Positions 24,945-32,547 of a stretch of DNA of 64,000 nucleotides are shown here, in pieces. Below the pieces are notes generated by a model, which was given only the letters and a program-made list of their open reading frames with translations, did not search any database and was not told where the DNA came from. The first letter of the stretch is position 1, and each line of letters starts with the position of its first letter. Source of the stretch: a virus; the IMG/VR virus record IMGVR_UViG_3300031673_000006, positions 38,758 through 102,757 of that record; one strand, given 5' to 3'. A program made the position numbers and the translations under genes.

Positions 24945-24961
24945 GGTAGAAGAGGTAGAGG
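24945..24961 (+). promoter_or_regulatory. Double GGTAGA box before 24968
   Basis: GGTAGAAG (24945-24952) and GGTAGAGG (24954-24961) lie in tandem; the second ends 6 nt before the ATG at 24968. It belongs to the recurrent start-proximal box. Confidence 0.5.
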
Positions 24962-24967
24962 TTCACG

Positions 24968-25387
24968 ATGGTTTGCCGACATCAACCCGGAGATCCCAAC
25001 TGCTCTTCCTCCCCTCAGGGCCGCGCTCGAGCTGAGGCAGAGGCCCACCACTACCGGGAGAAGAAGGCGAAGGAGCGGATGGAGGAGCTGCTTTCTCGCA
25101 CCCCCAACCCCGACGACTACGAGCTCGTGGAACTTGAGCAAGTGGGGCCGCACCTTGTCGTGATGGCGCAGTACTCGTCGTGTACGAAGTGCTCGTTCGA
25201 CGCGAAGAAGGTCATGGTGTTTTTCAACCGCACTGTGAAGGACGCGGCGTTCTGGAATCACATTGACCCCCACTTCAACGAGCCCGGAAACGTCATGCGC
25301 AGGATAGCGCCCCCTCCCCGTGCGAGGTTTCCGGCTGACGACCAAGGCTGGAACGACGCGCTGGAGTTTGCGAGGAGTAAGGTCTGA
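24968..25387 (+). CDS. Conserved-type uncharacterised protein with N-terminal Cys pair
   Basis: 139 residues. The first residues (CRHQPGDPNCSSSP) carry two Cys, and the middle has a CTKC-FDAKKVMVFFN pattern, suggesting a small metal- or disulfide-stabilised fold. A helical linker (HYREKKAKERMEELL) joins them. The acidic C-terminal segment ends in ALEFARSKV. No family name is recognised. The start follows a GGTAGAGG box with no Shine-Dalgarno sequence. The stop overlaps the next start (TGATG), so the next gene is probably co-translated. Confidence 0.7.
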   Translation: MVCRHQPGDPNCSSSPQGRARAEAEAHHYREKKAKERMEELLSRTPNPDDYELVELEQVGPHLVVMAQYSSCTKCSFDAKKVMVFFNRTVKDAAFWNHIDPHFNEPGNVMRRIAPPPRARFPADDQGWNDALEFARSKV

Positions 25388-25707
25388 TGGCTGAGGAGTT
25401 GGAGCGCGTCGTCGCCATGCGGAACGCGGATGGTAAAAAGAAAATCGCCTACGTCTACGGAGAGGGCGTGATGCTCGGAAGCCTGCATCCTCCCCACGGA
25501 ACGATGACGATGCTCGGGCCTGTGGACGACAGTTTCCCGGCGGATTGGACGAACCCCTGCATCATGCTCAACGGGGGTGGGATCATCTGGGGATGCCAAT
25601 GTTGGTGGGGTCCTGTTGAGAAAATGCAGAAACGGTTCGGGGACTACACCTGGGAGACCGTTGACGTGGCCGAACTTGAGAACCCTCCCTTACCGTCAGA
25701 CGGGTAG
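25387..25707 (+). CDS. Uncharacterised small protein
   Basis: 106 residues, starting with a TGATG overlap. The sequence is beta-rich (IAYVYGEGVMLGS, TMTMLGPVDD) with a Gly/Cys/Trp cluster (GGGIIWGCQCWWG) that could form a compact core or metal site. It ends in a short acidic/Pro tail. Its coupling to the preceding gene suggests a shared function. No domain family is recognised. It is soluble, with no signal peptide. Confidence 0.65.
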   Translation: MAEELERVVAMRNADGKKKIAYVYGEGVMLGSLHPPHGTMTMLGPVDDSFPADWTNPCIMLNGGGIIWGCQCWWGPVEKMQKRFGDYTWETVDVAELENPPLPSDG

Positions 25708-25730
25708 GGTTGAGGGGTAAAAGGAGTGCC

Positions 25731-26417
25731 ATGACAGACGTGACCCCCGCCACCCCCGCCAACGATCTCACCGAGGTCGCCATCATTCTCGATCGCAGTG
25801 GTTCCATGTCCTCCATCAAAGACGACATGGAAGGCGGCTTGTGGACCACCATCACCGAACAGAACGGGCTTCCTGGCCGGTGCCGGGTGAGTCTCTACCA
25901 GTTCGATGACAAATGGGAGACGGTCTTCGAGGCCAAGCCCTCGGGTGAGATCTGCCAAGACGACTGTCGCCTCGTACCTCGTGGTCAGACCGCGCTCCTT
26001 GACGGAGCCGTGAAGTCCCTGTCCGCGCTCGAGGCACGGATTCTTGCTGAGGCCGAAGACGAGCGTCCGGGCAACGTGATCGTCGTGATGATCACGGACG
26101 GCCGTGAGAACGCGTCACGCGAGAACACTCGGGAGGACGCCAACAAGATCATCGATCGCGTGACGGACAAGTACAACTGGGAGTTCCTGTTCCTCGCTGC
26201 GGACAAGCAAGGGTTTGAGGACGGGGCGTCCATGATGAAGGGCACGAAGGGCAAGCGCCTCATGTACGACAAGTCCAACACGCGCGGCATGTCTCAGGCG
26301 TACAGCTCCGCCATCGGCAGCATGCGAGGCGGCGGCAAGATGGACATCGGCGTCAGCGATGTCCCCGACTCCGACGACAGTTCCGACAGTTCCGACAGCG
26401 GACCTAAGGTGCACTGA
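25731..26417 (+). CDS. von Willebrand factor A (vWA) domain protein
   Basis: 228 residues. The ATG at 25731 is used; a TTG at 25710 is in frame, but AAAAGGAG sits just before the ATG. EVAIILDRSGSMSS is a perfect MIDAS DxSxS motif, TALLDG gives the MIDAS threonine and VIVVMITDGREN the conserved Asp-Gly. The fold would bind a divalent metal and a protein partner. A Ser/Asp repeat tail (DSDDSSDSSDS) ends the protein. Phages and toxic-conflict systems use vWA proteins with chaperones or in tellurium-resistance-like operons; none is seen here. The next gene starts 1 nt after the stop. Confidence 0.85.
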   Translation: MTDVTPATPANDLTEVAIILDRSGSMSSIKDDMEGGLWTTITEQNGLPGRCRVSLYQFDDKWETVFEAKPSGEICQDDCRLVPRGQTALLDGAVKSLSALEARILAEAEDERPGNVIVVMITDGRENASRENTREDANKIIDRVTDKYNWEFLFLAADKQGFEDGASMMKGTKGKRLMYDKSNTRGMSQAYSSAIGSMRGGGKMDIGVSDVPDSDDSSDSSDSGPKVH

Positions 26418-26418
26418 G

Positions 26419-26778
26419 ATGAGTGAATACGAAATACCCCCCCTAGCAGCCGAAGTGGAGATCAGCGCCCTCGATGGTGTTGACCTCCGTGTTGGCAAAG
26501 TCACCGCTTGTGAGCTCGTGGAAGGAGCCGACAAGCTCTTGAAACTCGAAGTGGACCTCGGCCCTCTGGGCAAGCGCACCATCCTCAGTGGGCTCAGGAA
26601 GACGTACGAGCCCGACGATTTGGTGAGCAAGCATGTCGTCGTGTTTGCCAATCTCAAGCCCCGCATGATGCGAGGCATCGAGAGTCAGGGGATGGTCCTG
26701 GCCGCGGGGGACTCTGACGATGAACTCGTCGTGGTCGAGCTTCATCGCAGCAGTGTCCCGGGTGAAAAGGTCGCTTGA
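26419..26778 (+). CDS. tRNA-binding domain protein (Trbp111/MetRS C-terminal type)
   Basis: 119 residues. VDLRVGKVTACELVEGADKL is the typical first strand pair of the OB-fold tRNA-binding domain, followed by ILSGLRKTYEPDDLVSKHVVV and FANLKPRMMRGIESQGMVLA, which match the family in order. Stand-alone forms dimerise and hold the tRNA elbow, and CsaA-like forms act as chaperones. The start at 26419 lies inside the small gap after the vWA gene and the stop overlaps the next ATG (TGATG). A phage copy could deliver or shield tRNA. The family call is firm; the role is open. Confidence 0.85.
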   Translation: MSEYEIPPLAAEVEISALDGVDLRVGKVTACELVEGADKLLKLEVDLGPLGKRTILSGLRKTYEPDDLVSKHVVVFANLKPRMMRGIESQGMVLAAGDSDDELVVVELHRSSVPGEKVA

Positions 26779-27095
26779 TGCTTGGGGGTGTCCCCGTCAT
26801 CCGACTCAACGGTGAGCCGGTTTCGTGGCGCCCTTTCACGGAGGATGAACTCGCTCCACTGCGCAAGCACAAAGACGCCGCGTTTCGTTCGTTCGAGAAG
26901 CGCAAGGCTGAGGGGAAGTCAAATGCGGGCATGTGGCTCAACCTCAAGAAGCAGTTCCACGCATTTCTGCTCGTCGAGCCAGCGCCGGGCGACAACATCA
27001 CGGCCGACGGTCTCCCGGAGGACTACGAGGAAGTGTGGGTTCGGTTCCGGGTCAAAGGGACGACGATGCACGGCAACATGAGGATCGCGCCATGA
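26778..27095 (+). CDS. Uncharacterised small protein
   Basis: 105 residues; the ATG overlaps the preceding TGA. The sequence is basic and helical in the first two thirds (LRKHKDAAFRSFEKRKAEGKSNAGMWLNLKK is the core of this part, with many Lys/Arg), then beta-like (EEVWVRFRVKGTTMHGNMRI). The charge pattern would allow nucleic-acid binding, and coupling to the tRNA-binding gene makes that an interesting possibility. No family recognised. Confidence 0.65.
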   Translation: MLGGVPVIRLNGEPVSWRPFTEDELAPLRKHKDAAFRSFEKRKAEGKSNAGMWLNLKKQFHAFLLVEPAPGDNITADGLPEDYEEVWVRFRVKGTTMHGNMRIAP

Positions 27096-27113
27096 TCGGA
27101 ATCGTAGACTAGG

Positions 27114-27132
27114 CCGGTTCTGAGCCTATAGG
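27114..27132 (+). promoter_or_regulatory. Putative late-type promoter element
   Basis: CCGGTTCTGAGCCTATAGG resembles the elements at 40606 and 61842 (CGGTTTTC...TATAGG). It lies 12 nt before the GTG start of a gene whose product carries the virion-associated NPETGN motif. Confidence 0.4.
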
Positions 27133-27143
27133 AGGCCATTCGT

Positions 27144-28406
27144 GTGCAGCGCGTTGCGGCCCAGCTCCTGAGGTTTGCCCTCGAGAACCCTGCGTTTGCA
27201 CGGGTGCTCGTTGCCGAGCTCAAGACGCGCCCTGAGTTTCGTGAATATGTGGACGGAAAACGGTTCCACAATCCCGAAACGGGCAACAAGGTTCTCTTCG
27301 AGAGCCTGCCCGAACCGGACCAGCGGCGCGTGTACTTGGAATGGTGGCGCGCTCAGCGACGGGACAAAGAGCCCAAGGCCGATCCCAAGAAGCTCGAGGA
27401 GCGCCGCGAGACCATCGAGAGCGGCAACCCGTGGGCGATCCCTTTGTGGGAGTACTACACTCGCGTCCAAGAAGGGTCGGGCAAGAAGCACCACGCCCCT
27501 GGCGACATCAAGACGCAAACCGTCGAGAGTCTTGAGTGGATGGGGGAACCCAAAGAGAGCGATGTCAAAATCGGAGAGCGAGAGTTTGGCGACACGACGG
27601 TGAGTTTCTATCGCAGCACCGAGCGCAACAAGTACACGAGGAAGGACGAGAACGATGAGATCGTTCGCGATCCAGAGACAGGTCTGGCCACGTATCTGAG
27701 CGACGAAGAGATGCTCGACCGTGGGCTCCCCGCGTTCGGGACCACTGTCCGTGCGTATGATGGAGACACACCGATCGGCTCCGTAGCGGACGAGTGGGGC
27801 GCGAGCTTGGTGCAGGTTGCCGAGGAGCATCAGAAGAAAGGCATCGGCAGGTTCCTGAGTAAACTCTGGCGCAAGGCGTTCCCGTTCAAAAGCTCGGGTG
27901 GTTTCAGCGACCAGGGACTCTCCACCTTCAAACGTGTCTACCAGGACTTTGTGCGCGAGGCTCTTGAAAGCGGGGAGTACGACCGGGCGATGAAGGAGGG
28001 GTGGATGTCACCCCGTCGGTTCAAAGACATCCTCGACAGCGCAGGTTTGGACCCTCAAGGCAAGGAAGTGCGAAAGCCTCGGATTGACGCGCCCGATGCG
28101 GGGGGTTCCGATGAGTTGCACAAGGTTCGCGGAGAGCTGGCCGAAGCGGGCAAGCTGATGCGCGAGATGGATTGGGAAGAGACCGATTACACGGACGCTC
28201 AGAAGGCCGAGCATCGCAAGAAGTACCACGCACTTCTGAGCCAGGCCATGCGTCTCGAGGAGGAAGAGAAGGACAAGGACGACGACGAAGGGCGCCAGAG
28301 GGATCAAAAGATGAGCGACCTCGCAGGCGCCTATTGGAAGGCCAAGCAGCGCGGAGATGCCGAAGAGGCTAAGCGCCTCTGGGACCAGATGGGCGCGATG
28401 GCGTAG
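27144..28406 (+). CDS. NPETGN-motif protein with GNAT acetyltransferase domain
   Basis: 420 residues from GTG 27144, with AGGAGG 8 nt upstream. The N-terminus (RVAAQLLRFALENPAFARVLVAEL) matches a helical motif that ends other polyvalent proteins here. It is followed by KRFHNPETGNKVLFESLP and DQRRVYLEW, the shared NPETGN motif (residues about 38-68). Residues about 145-270 hold a GNAT-like fold: TTVRAYDGDTPIGSV is strand 4 and VAEEHQKKGIGRFL the acetyl-CoA loop. The C-terminal half is charged and helical. It is probably a small relative of the polyvalent proteins, acetylating an unknown host or virion target. Confidence 0.75.
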   Translation: MQRVAAQLLRFALENPAFARVLVAELKTRPEFREYVDGKRFHNPETGNKVLFESLPEPDQRRVYLEWWRAQRRDKEPKADPKKLEERRETIESGNPWAIPLWEYYTRVQEGSGKKHHAPGDIKTQTVESLEWMGEPKESDVKIGEREFGDTTVSFYRSTERNKYTRKDENDEIVRDPETGLATYLSDEEMLDRGLPAFGTTVRAYDGDTPIGSVADEWGASLVQVAEEHQKKGIGRFLSKLWRKAFPFKSSGGFSDQGLSTFKRVYQDFVREALESGEYDRAMKEGWMSPRRFKDILDSAGLDPQGKEVRKPRIDAPDAGGSDELHKVRGELAEAGKLMREMDWEETDYTDAQKAEHRKKYHALLSQAMRLEEEEKDKDDDEGRQRDQKMSDLAGAYWKAKQRGDAEEAKRLWDQMGAMA

Positions 28407-28409
28407 AAG
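28402..28409 (+). promoter_or_regulatory. Start-proximal box CGTAGAAG
   Basis: It lies 6 nt before the ATG at 28416, overlaps the stop of the previous gene, and fits the recurrent (G/C)GTANNN(T/G) box. Confidence 0.4.
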
Positions 28410-28415
28410 AGATAG

Positions 28416-28931
28416 ATGGCCGCCACTTCGCTTGAAATCCTTGAGTACCCCGACCCTCGGTTGACCGCCCCTTGTGTTCCTGTTGGCGTCGCGCAGCTCG
28501 AGACGATGCAGGGGTTCATCGACGATCTCATCTACACGATGTTCTTCTCAGGGGGTGTGGGGCTTGCGGCCCCGCAGGTCGGCAACAACGTACGCATCTT
28601 CACGATTGACCAGAAGCCCATCAACGGGAGCCAGGGCGATCCATGGGTCTTCGTGAACCCCAAGGTCGAGGTTCTCGGCGAGGACATTGAGCGCCGCCGT
28701 GAGGGCTGCTTGAGTTTCCCCGGCGTGTTCATCTTCGCCAAGCGTCCCAAGTGGGTGAGGGTCACGGCCCTTGACCGCCATGGTGTGGAGTTCACGATGG
28801 ACACGACGGGAACGGACCTGCTTTCCTTGGCAGTCCAGCATGAGAACGACCATCTCGATGGCGTCTTGATGTCCGAGTACGCCGACAAGCGCGGTTTGAA
28901 GTCCATCAAGGCCTGGGCGGCTCAGCGGTAG
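28416..28931 (+). CDS. def: Peptide deformylase
   Basis: 171 residues. All three signatures are present in order: GVGLAAPQVG (about 47-56), EGCLSFPG (about 96-103, Cys is a metal ligand) and QHENDHLDG (about 141-149; HExxH with the catalytic Glu written here as HENDH). The enzyme removes the N-formyl group from new proteins. Length is standard. Viral deformylases are known from marine and giant phages and may sustain processing of phage proteins late in infection. It follows the GNAT gene directly and has a start-proximal promoter-like box instead of a Shine-Dalgarno sequence. Confidence 0.95.
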   Translation: MAATSLEILEYPDPRLTAPCVPVGVAQLETMQGFIDDLIYTMFFSGGVGLAAPQVGNNVRIFTIDQKPINGSQGDPWVFVNPKVEVLGEDIERRREGCLSFPGVFIFAKRPKWVRVTALDRHGVEFTMDTTGTDLLSLAVQHENDHLDGVLMSEYADKRGLKSIKAWAAQR

Positions 28932-28954
28932 CGCTCCTATGCGACCACCTCCGT

Positions 28955-29500
28955 GTGGTCATCGTAGTTCTCAACGGGTTTCTTGGTGCCCGACGTACAC
29001 GGCTCGATGTCACCGAGATCGTGGACAAGGCCGTGGCCGATTTGAAGGTTCGGCCCGAAGGCGTCATCCGCGGTCGAGGAGGGGCCGGCCCGGTGAAGTT
29101 CAACAAGCTCGCCAAACGCGTTGGAGGGTTGGCCTCGCAGGATCGTGTGCTCTTGCTGGTGGGCAAGAGTTTCGGGGCCCATTGGATCGTAAAAATGCTC
29201 TGGGATATGGCCGAGCGCGAGCAACTCGAGAAGTTCAAAGCAGTCGGGGCACTTACGGTGGACCCTGCCAATGCGCTTCACAAGCTGCAGCGGAAGACGA
29301 AGTCCATCCCCACGATCGACCGCATCGTGAATCTTCATCAGTACGGGTTCCGGTCTGGGTATCGCATCGGGCCGCCGGCCACGAACTTGGCGCTCGCGGC
29401 CACCCACAAAGGCATCGAGACCCACGCTCGAGTGGACTACGAGGTCCGTGAACTCCTCCAGTGGGGGTGCGCGTACCAGAGGGCTTCTCAGGCGTTCTGA
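28955..29500 (+). CDS. Putative alpha/beta-hydrolase-like protein
   Basis: 181 residues from GTG 28955; no better in-frame start exists. VIVVLNGFLGARRTRLD resembles an oxyanion-hole strand-loop and LLLVGKSFGAHWIVKML a nucleophile elbow (GxSxG as GKSFG). A Cys-containing end (LLQWGCAYQRASQ) closes the protein, and a conserved-looking His lies within KGIETHARVD. It is shorter than classic hydrolases, so a minimal lipase/esterase-like fold or a degenerate member is possible. No signal peptide. Substrate unknown. A competing frame with an ATG at 28939 has the composition of a shadow and is rejected. Confidence 0.65.
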   Translation: MVIVVLNGFLGARRTRLDVTEIVDKAVADLKVRPEGVIRGRGGAGPVKFNKLAKRVGGLASQDRVLLLVGKSFGAHWIVKMLWDMAEREQLEKFKAVGALTVDPANALHKLQRKTKSIPTIDRIVNLHQYGFRSGYRIGPPATNLALAATHKGIETHARVDYEVRELLQWGCAYQRASQAF

Positions 29501-29586
29501 GGGGCCCGGGAGGTGGGCCGGGGATCAGGGCCCGAGCTTCTCACGGAGGCGCACAGGGCTTCTGGGAATGGATTTCGGGGTGCCTC

Positions 29587-29594
29587 GGTAGTAT
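29587..29594 (+). promoter_or_regulatory. GGTANNNT box before the SPFH lipoprotein gene
   Basis: GGTAGTAT lies exactly 5 nt before an in-frame GTG at 29600. A GTGGGT/ACCCAC dyad (29600-29605 and 29613-29618) overlaps the predicted transcription start and could be an operator. Confidence 0.5.
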
Positions 29595-29638
29595 CCCCCG
29601 TGGGTGCGTATAACCCACCCGCCCTCCAAGGAATCCTG

Positions 29639-30532
29639 ATGAAAAAGAGCCCCCTCGTCTTGCTAGCCCTCAGCGCCCTCCTCACCGCCGCTTGCGGTCA
29701 ACGTGTCACTGTGGAAACCGGAGAAGTCGGGAAGGTCCTCGGCACTAGCGGTCTTGCAGATCGGGTACAGCAGCCGAGCAGCTTTCGCATGGAGACCTGT
29801 TGGGTCAGTGCGTGTCCGAAGCTCGTCCGTCTCCAGGTCAGCAAGAGCACGACGGTTCTCACCATCGACAGCCTCTACCTCCCGAAGTCCAACGTGGACA
29901 TCAGGAACGTGCAGGTGGGCATCGTCTACGAGGTCAAGTCCGACGAGGAAAGCATCGCGCAGATCTACGAAGAAGTGCGCCCTGAGTCTGTCGAGTCACA
30001 GATCATGTTGATCTCGGCTGAGAAGGTCTACGAGACATACCTTGCTCGCAAAGCTCCCGACGCCATCGTCACCGAGCTGCGCAAGCACACCGTCGAGGAC
30101 GTGCTCAGCAACGTGCCCGAGATTGCACAGGCCACCAAGGCGGCCATCGAAGAGATGCTGGGCGACGCCCCCATCCAAGTCACTGAACTCGGGTTCCCGA
30201 ACGGCATCGGTGAGGTGCCCCGCGAAGTCATCCAAGCCAAGCGCCGTCTCTACGCGGTGGATGAGGAGAAGGCCCGCACCGTTCGTGCGCTCGCGGCGGA
30301 ACTTGAGGTCGAGGCACAACGCCAAGCGGTGCAGAAGGTTCGTGCCGAGAACGATGTGCTCAACGCCAAGATCGCCGGTGTCCCCTACGACGTGTACGAG
30401 CATCTCAAGGTTCAGGAGCGTTTCGCGGACGCCGCCGACGCGATGGCAGAGGCGATCTCCGAAGGCAACCATGACGTGATCGTTCAAGCTCCCGCACCGC
30501 AGCTTCCGGCTGTGAAAGAAGAAGGCAAGTAG
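29639..30532 (+). CDS. SPFH/band-7 domain lipoprotein
   Basis: 297 residues from ATG 29639, with AAGGAA upstream. The N-terminus is a lipoprotein signal (MKKSPLVLLALSALLTAAC, lipobox LTAAC), so the mature protein would be lipid-anchored outside the cytoplasm. The body follows the band-7/prohibitin pattern: VETGEVGKVLG, a TIDSLYLPKSNVDIRNVQVG strand set, EKVYETYLARK, then a long charged coiled coil (VDEEKARTVRALAAELEVEAQRQA) and a C-terminal helix. A GTG at 29600 in frame would add 13 residues and sits 5 nt after a GGTAGTAT box, so two starts are possible. Two small membrane proteins follow. It might remodel the envelope or exclude superinfection; inference only. Confidence 0.8.
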   Translation: MKKSPLVLLALSALLTAACGQRVTVETGEVGKVLGTSGLADRVQQPSSFRMETCWVSACPKLVRLQVSKSTTVLTIDSLYLPKSNVDIRNVQVGIVYEVKSDEESIAQIYEEVRPESVESQIMLISAEKVYETYLARKAPDAIVTELRKHTVEDVLSNVPEIAQATKAAIEEMLGDAPIQVTELGFPNGIGEVPREVIQAKRRLYAVDEEKARTVRALAAELEVEAQRQAVQKVRAENDVLNAKIAGVPYDVYEHLKVQERFADAADAMAEAISEGNHDVIVQAPAPQLPAVKEEGK

Positions 30533-30534
30533 TC

Positions 30535-30903
30535 ATGGGCATCGTCAGTGTTCTGGGAATGTTCGGGGGCCTCGCGCTCTTGGTCGTCATCGCCCTCAAG
30601 ATCAACGCGCTTCGGAAGGAGGAGCCGGACGAGGACATCGCATGGGGGCTCAAACTCGGTGTGGCCGGGTGTCTCTTCGCCGTCGTGCTTGGCGTCACAG
30701 GGATCGTCAACAACTACTTCGTGAAAATCGAGACACCATTCGATCCCCCTGCTGCGGAACTCCCCGCCAAAGAGGGGCCGAAGGAGCCCATCGAAGTCCC
30801 TGAGGTCAAGTCCGTTGCCAAGCCTGATCCGATGAAGGACGCGAAGGACGACCATCACAAGGCGCTTGACGAATTCGGCAAGCAGCCCGAAGCCGACAAG
30901 TAG
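30535..30903 (+). CDS. Two-helix membrane protein
   Basis: 122 residues, starting 2 nt after the SPFH stop. Two transmembrane segments are visible, VLGMFGGLALLVVIALKI and LGVAGCLFAVVLGVTGIV, joined by a short charged loop (LRKEEPDEDI). A Pro/Lys/acid-rich soluble tail of about 50 residues follows. Tight spacing with the SPFH lipoprotein and another membrane gene suggests one envelope complex. Family unknown. Confidence 0.75.
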   Translation: MGIVSVLGMFGGLALLVVIALKINALRKEEPDEDIAWGLKLGVAGCLFAVVLGVTGIVNNYFVKIETPFDPPAAELPAKEGPKEPIEVPEVKSVAKPDPMKDAKDDHHKALDEFGKQPEADK

Positions 30904-31095
30904 ATGGACCAGTTCGTCAAGGTCGCAGGGTACGCCCTTCTTTTCGTCATGTTCGGGGCGGCAGTGCTGTTGCTCCTGCACTACGCCGGGATCATCGTGG
31001 CCACGAGTGTTGCAGGGCTGTGGGCGTTTGTATGGGCCCCCGTGGCGGTGACTGTCACGGGCATTTTTGTCATCTGGATCTTCGACCAGATCTGA
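30904..31095 (+). CDS. Small two-helix membrane protein
   Basis: 63 residues whose ATG directly follows the stop of the preceding gene. Nearly the whole protein is hydrophobic: VAGYALLFVMFGAAVLLLL and a second segment ending VAVTVTGIFVIWIF. It has a holin-like or membrane-anchor size and shape. Because it ends an operon with an SPFH lipoprotein, a structural role in the membrane is as likely as lysis. No family name is supported. Confidence 0.7.
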   Translation: MDQFVKVAGYALLFVMFGAAVLLLLHYAGIIVATSVAGLWAFVWAPVAVTVTGIFVIWIFDQI

Positions 31096-31110
31096 CCATT
31101 TCCCCTGAGG

Positions 31111-31118
31111 GGTAGAAT
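31111..31118 (+). promoter_or_regulatory. GGTAGAAT box, gap 5 nt to start
   Basis: GGTAGAAT precedes the ATG at 31124 by 5 nt. A CCCCT-G-AGGGG palindrome directly upstream overlaps the box and may be an operator. Confidence 0.6.
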
Positions 31119-31123
31119 GATGG

Positions 31124-32233
31124 ATGGCAGACAAGGCACTGGTTCCTGGTGACCTCGAGCTTCTGAGTGGTGTCGAACACATCAGAAAGCGCCCGGGCAT
31201 GTACGTCGGGGATCTCGGACAGACCGGGGTTCACCACATGCTCTACTGGGCACTCGACGACATCCTCGCTAACGCGCGCGCCGGTCGAGGGAGTTTCGTT
31301 CAGGTCAAGCACTCGCACGACGGCTCCCTGACGATCTCTGATGATGGTAACACTATGCCGTCTCCTGACGAGAGGGGTGCAGGCATCACAGACCGCTTGG
31401 ACAATCTCGTGACTGAGATGCACGCGGGACATGACACTCGAGGCACGGCGCCCAAAGTCCAGCTCCGCGATTGGCTCGTCGTCATCCGAGCTCTGTCCGA
31501 GATGTTCACCATCACCGCGCGTGTGGGGGCTGAGTACTACACGCGAACCTATGCCGCAGGCGTCCCCATGACGGAATGGGAGACGACGGAGGTTCGCAGT
31601 CTCCTCAATCCGAACATGGTGGTCCGGTTCAAACCCGACCCGGAGATCTTCGAGCGTACCGACTTCGTATGGGACCGTATCCGAACTCGGCTCCGACACA
31701 TGGCGGCGACGTACCCCAAGTTGCTGACGGACTTCGTCTACGAGCCCAGTAACAACGAACCCCTGGAGTACGAGCACATCAGGATGCCGAATGGCATGGC
31801 CGATATGCTCAAGGTCATCACCAAGGACGACAGGTTTTACGGCCAGAGGCCCAAGGAACCTTTGCGTCTGTGTGTACAGCAAGATGGGCTTGCGTTCGAC
31901 GTAGCCCTCCAGTGGGGATCGGTTCCCCCTCCTGCGGAGAGCGCGTCCCGACGCATTCATTCGTGGGCCAACACCGTCGAAACGCGCGATGGGTCCCACG
32001 TCCTTGGGCTCAAAGACGCGTTGCGGGAAACGGGGCTTGAGGACGTGCCCTACTACGTTTGCATTTCTGTGTTCGTCCCGCAGCCCAAGTTCGTAACGCC
32101 TACGAAAAACGAGCTCCGCAACCCCGAGATCCGCAGGCTCATTCGGGAGCACTTGACGCCAGCACTGCGGAGGCTTCAAGAGAACGACGGGTTCGCACTC
32201 GACCTTGAGCACATCAGGGGGCGCCGGTTGTGA
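31124..32233 (+). CDS. GyrB/ParE-like ATPase-transducer protein, catalytically degenerate
   Basis: 369 residues, only the N-terminal half of a type II topoisomerase B subunit: no Toprim or tail. LSGVEHIRKRPGMYVGD is a clear GyrB start, and the transducer is recognisable (ALQW, WANTVETRDGSHVLGLKDAL, VFVPQPKF and TPTKNELRN, with the ATP-sensing Lys retained). In the ATP site the helix that normally reads FEVVDNAIDEA reads YWALDDILANA, so the general-base Glu is Trp and the Mg-binding Asn is Asp. The usual glycine-rich lid motif is replaced by HDTRGTAPKVQ. It may bind gyrase or DNA without hydrolysing ATP, perhaps as a dominant-negative modulator of host gyrase. That role is inference. Confidence 0.85.
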   Translation: MADKALVPGDLELLSGVEHIRKRPGMYVGDLGQTGVHHMLYWALDDILANARAGRGSFVQVKHSHDGSLTISDDGNTMPSPDERGAGITDRLDNLVTEMHAGHDTRGTAPKVQLRDWLVVIRALSEMFTITARVGAEYYTRTYAAGVPMTEWETTEVRSLLNPNMVVRFKPDPEIFERTDFVWDRIRTRLRHMAATYPKLLTDFVYEPSNNEPLEYEHIRMPNGMADMLKVITKDDRFYGQRPKEPLRLCVQQDGLAFDVALQWGSVPPPAESASRRIHSWANTVETRDGSHVLGLKDALRETGLEDVPYYVCISVFVPQPKFVTPTKNELRNPEIRRLIREHLTPALRRLQENDGFALDLEHIRGRRL

Positions 32234-32547
32234 TGGAGCACTACGAACAGGTCCAAGACCTTCTGCGCAAGATCCACAAGGACACCATGTTCCGGTCGGA
32301 CCCTGCGCTCGACCACCCTTGCTATGCCGAACTCGTGGGCATGGGCCCCGAGATCGTTCCGGCGCTCCTACGTCAGCTCGAGGAGTTCCACGACCCCGGC
32401 GACTTGTCGATCTGGCACGCCATTTCAGCCCTGTACGCGTTGACCAAGGCCAGCCCAATTCCGCAGGAACACGCCGGCAGGCTGAGGCTCATCATCGAAG
32501 ACTGGCTTGAGTGGGGACGGAAGGAAGGCATCGAATGGGGTTCGTAA
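32233..32547 (+). CDS. Small HEAT-like helical protein
   Basis: 104 residues; the ATG at 32233 overlaps the previous TGA (TGATG). The helical pairs YAELVGMGPEIVPALLRQL and LSIWHAISALYALTKASPI resemble HEAT-type repeats seen in small bacterial proteins of unknown function, ending WLEWGRKEGI. It is probably a protein-protein binding module. Its start coupling to the GyrB-like gene suggests a joint role. The 3' end overlaps the RNase HII start by 13 nt. Confidence 0.7.
   Translation: MEHYEQVQDLLRKIHKDTMFRSDPALDHPCYAELVGMGPEIVPALLRQLEEFHDPGDLSIWHAISALYALTKASPIPQEHAGRLRLIIEDWLEWGRKEGIEWGS

Noticed and set aside
24882-25163. Gene from ATG 24882
   Set aside because: Arg-rich shadow of the 24968-25387 frame, which has the promoter box, Cys motifs and a coupled stop.
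28939-29451. Alternative gene starting at ATG 28939
   Set aside because: Arg/His-rich shadow composition. The overlapping frame from GTG 28955 has a hydrophobic strand-turn pattern and a GxSxG-like elbow.
15201-29616. 14-bp identity GGTGCGTATAACCC in the capsid gene and before the SPFH gene
   Set aside because: Short, in unrelated contexts and without extended similarity; treated as coincidence, though it encodes GAYNP in both possible frames.
31124-32233. Functional DNA gyrase subunit
   Set aside because: Catalytic Glu and Mg-binding Asn are replaced, the ATP lid is lost, and Toprim and tail domains are absent.
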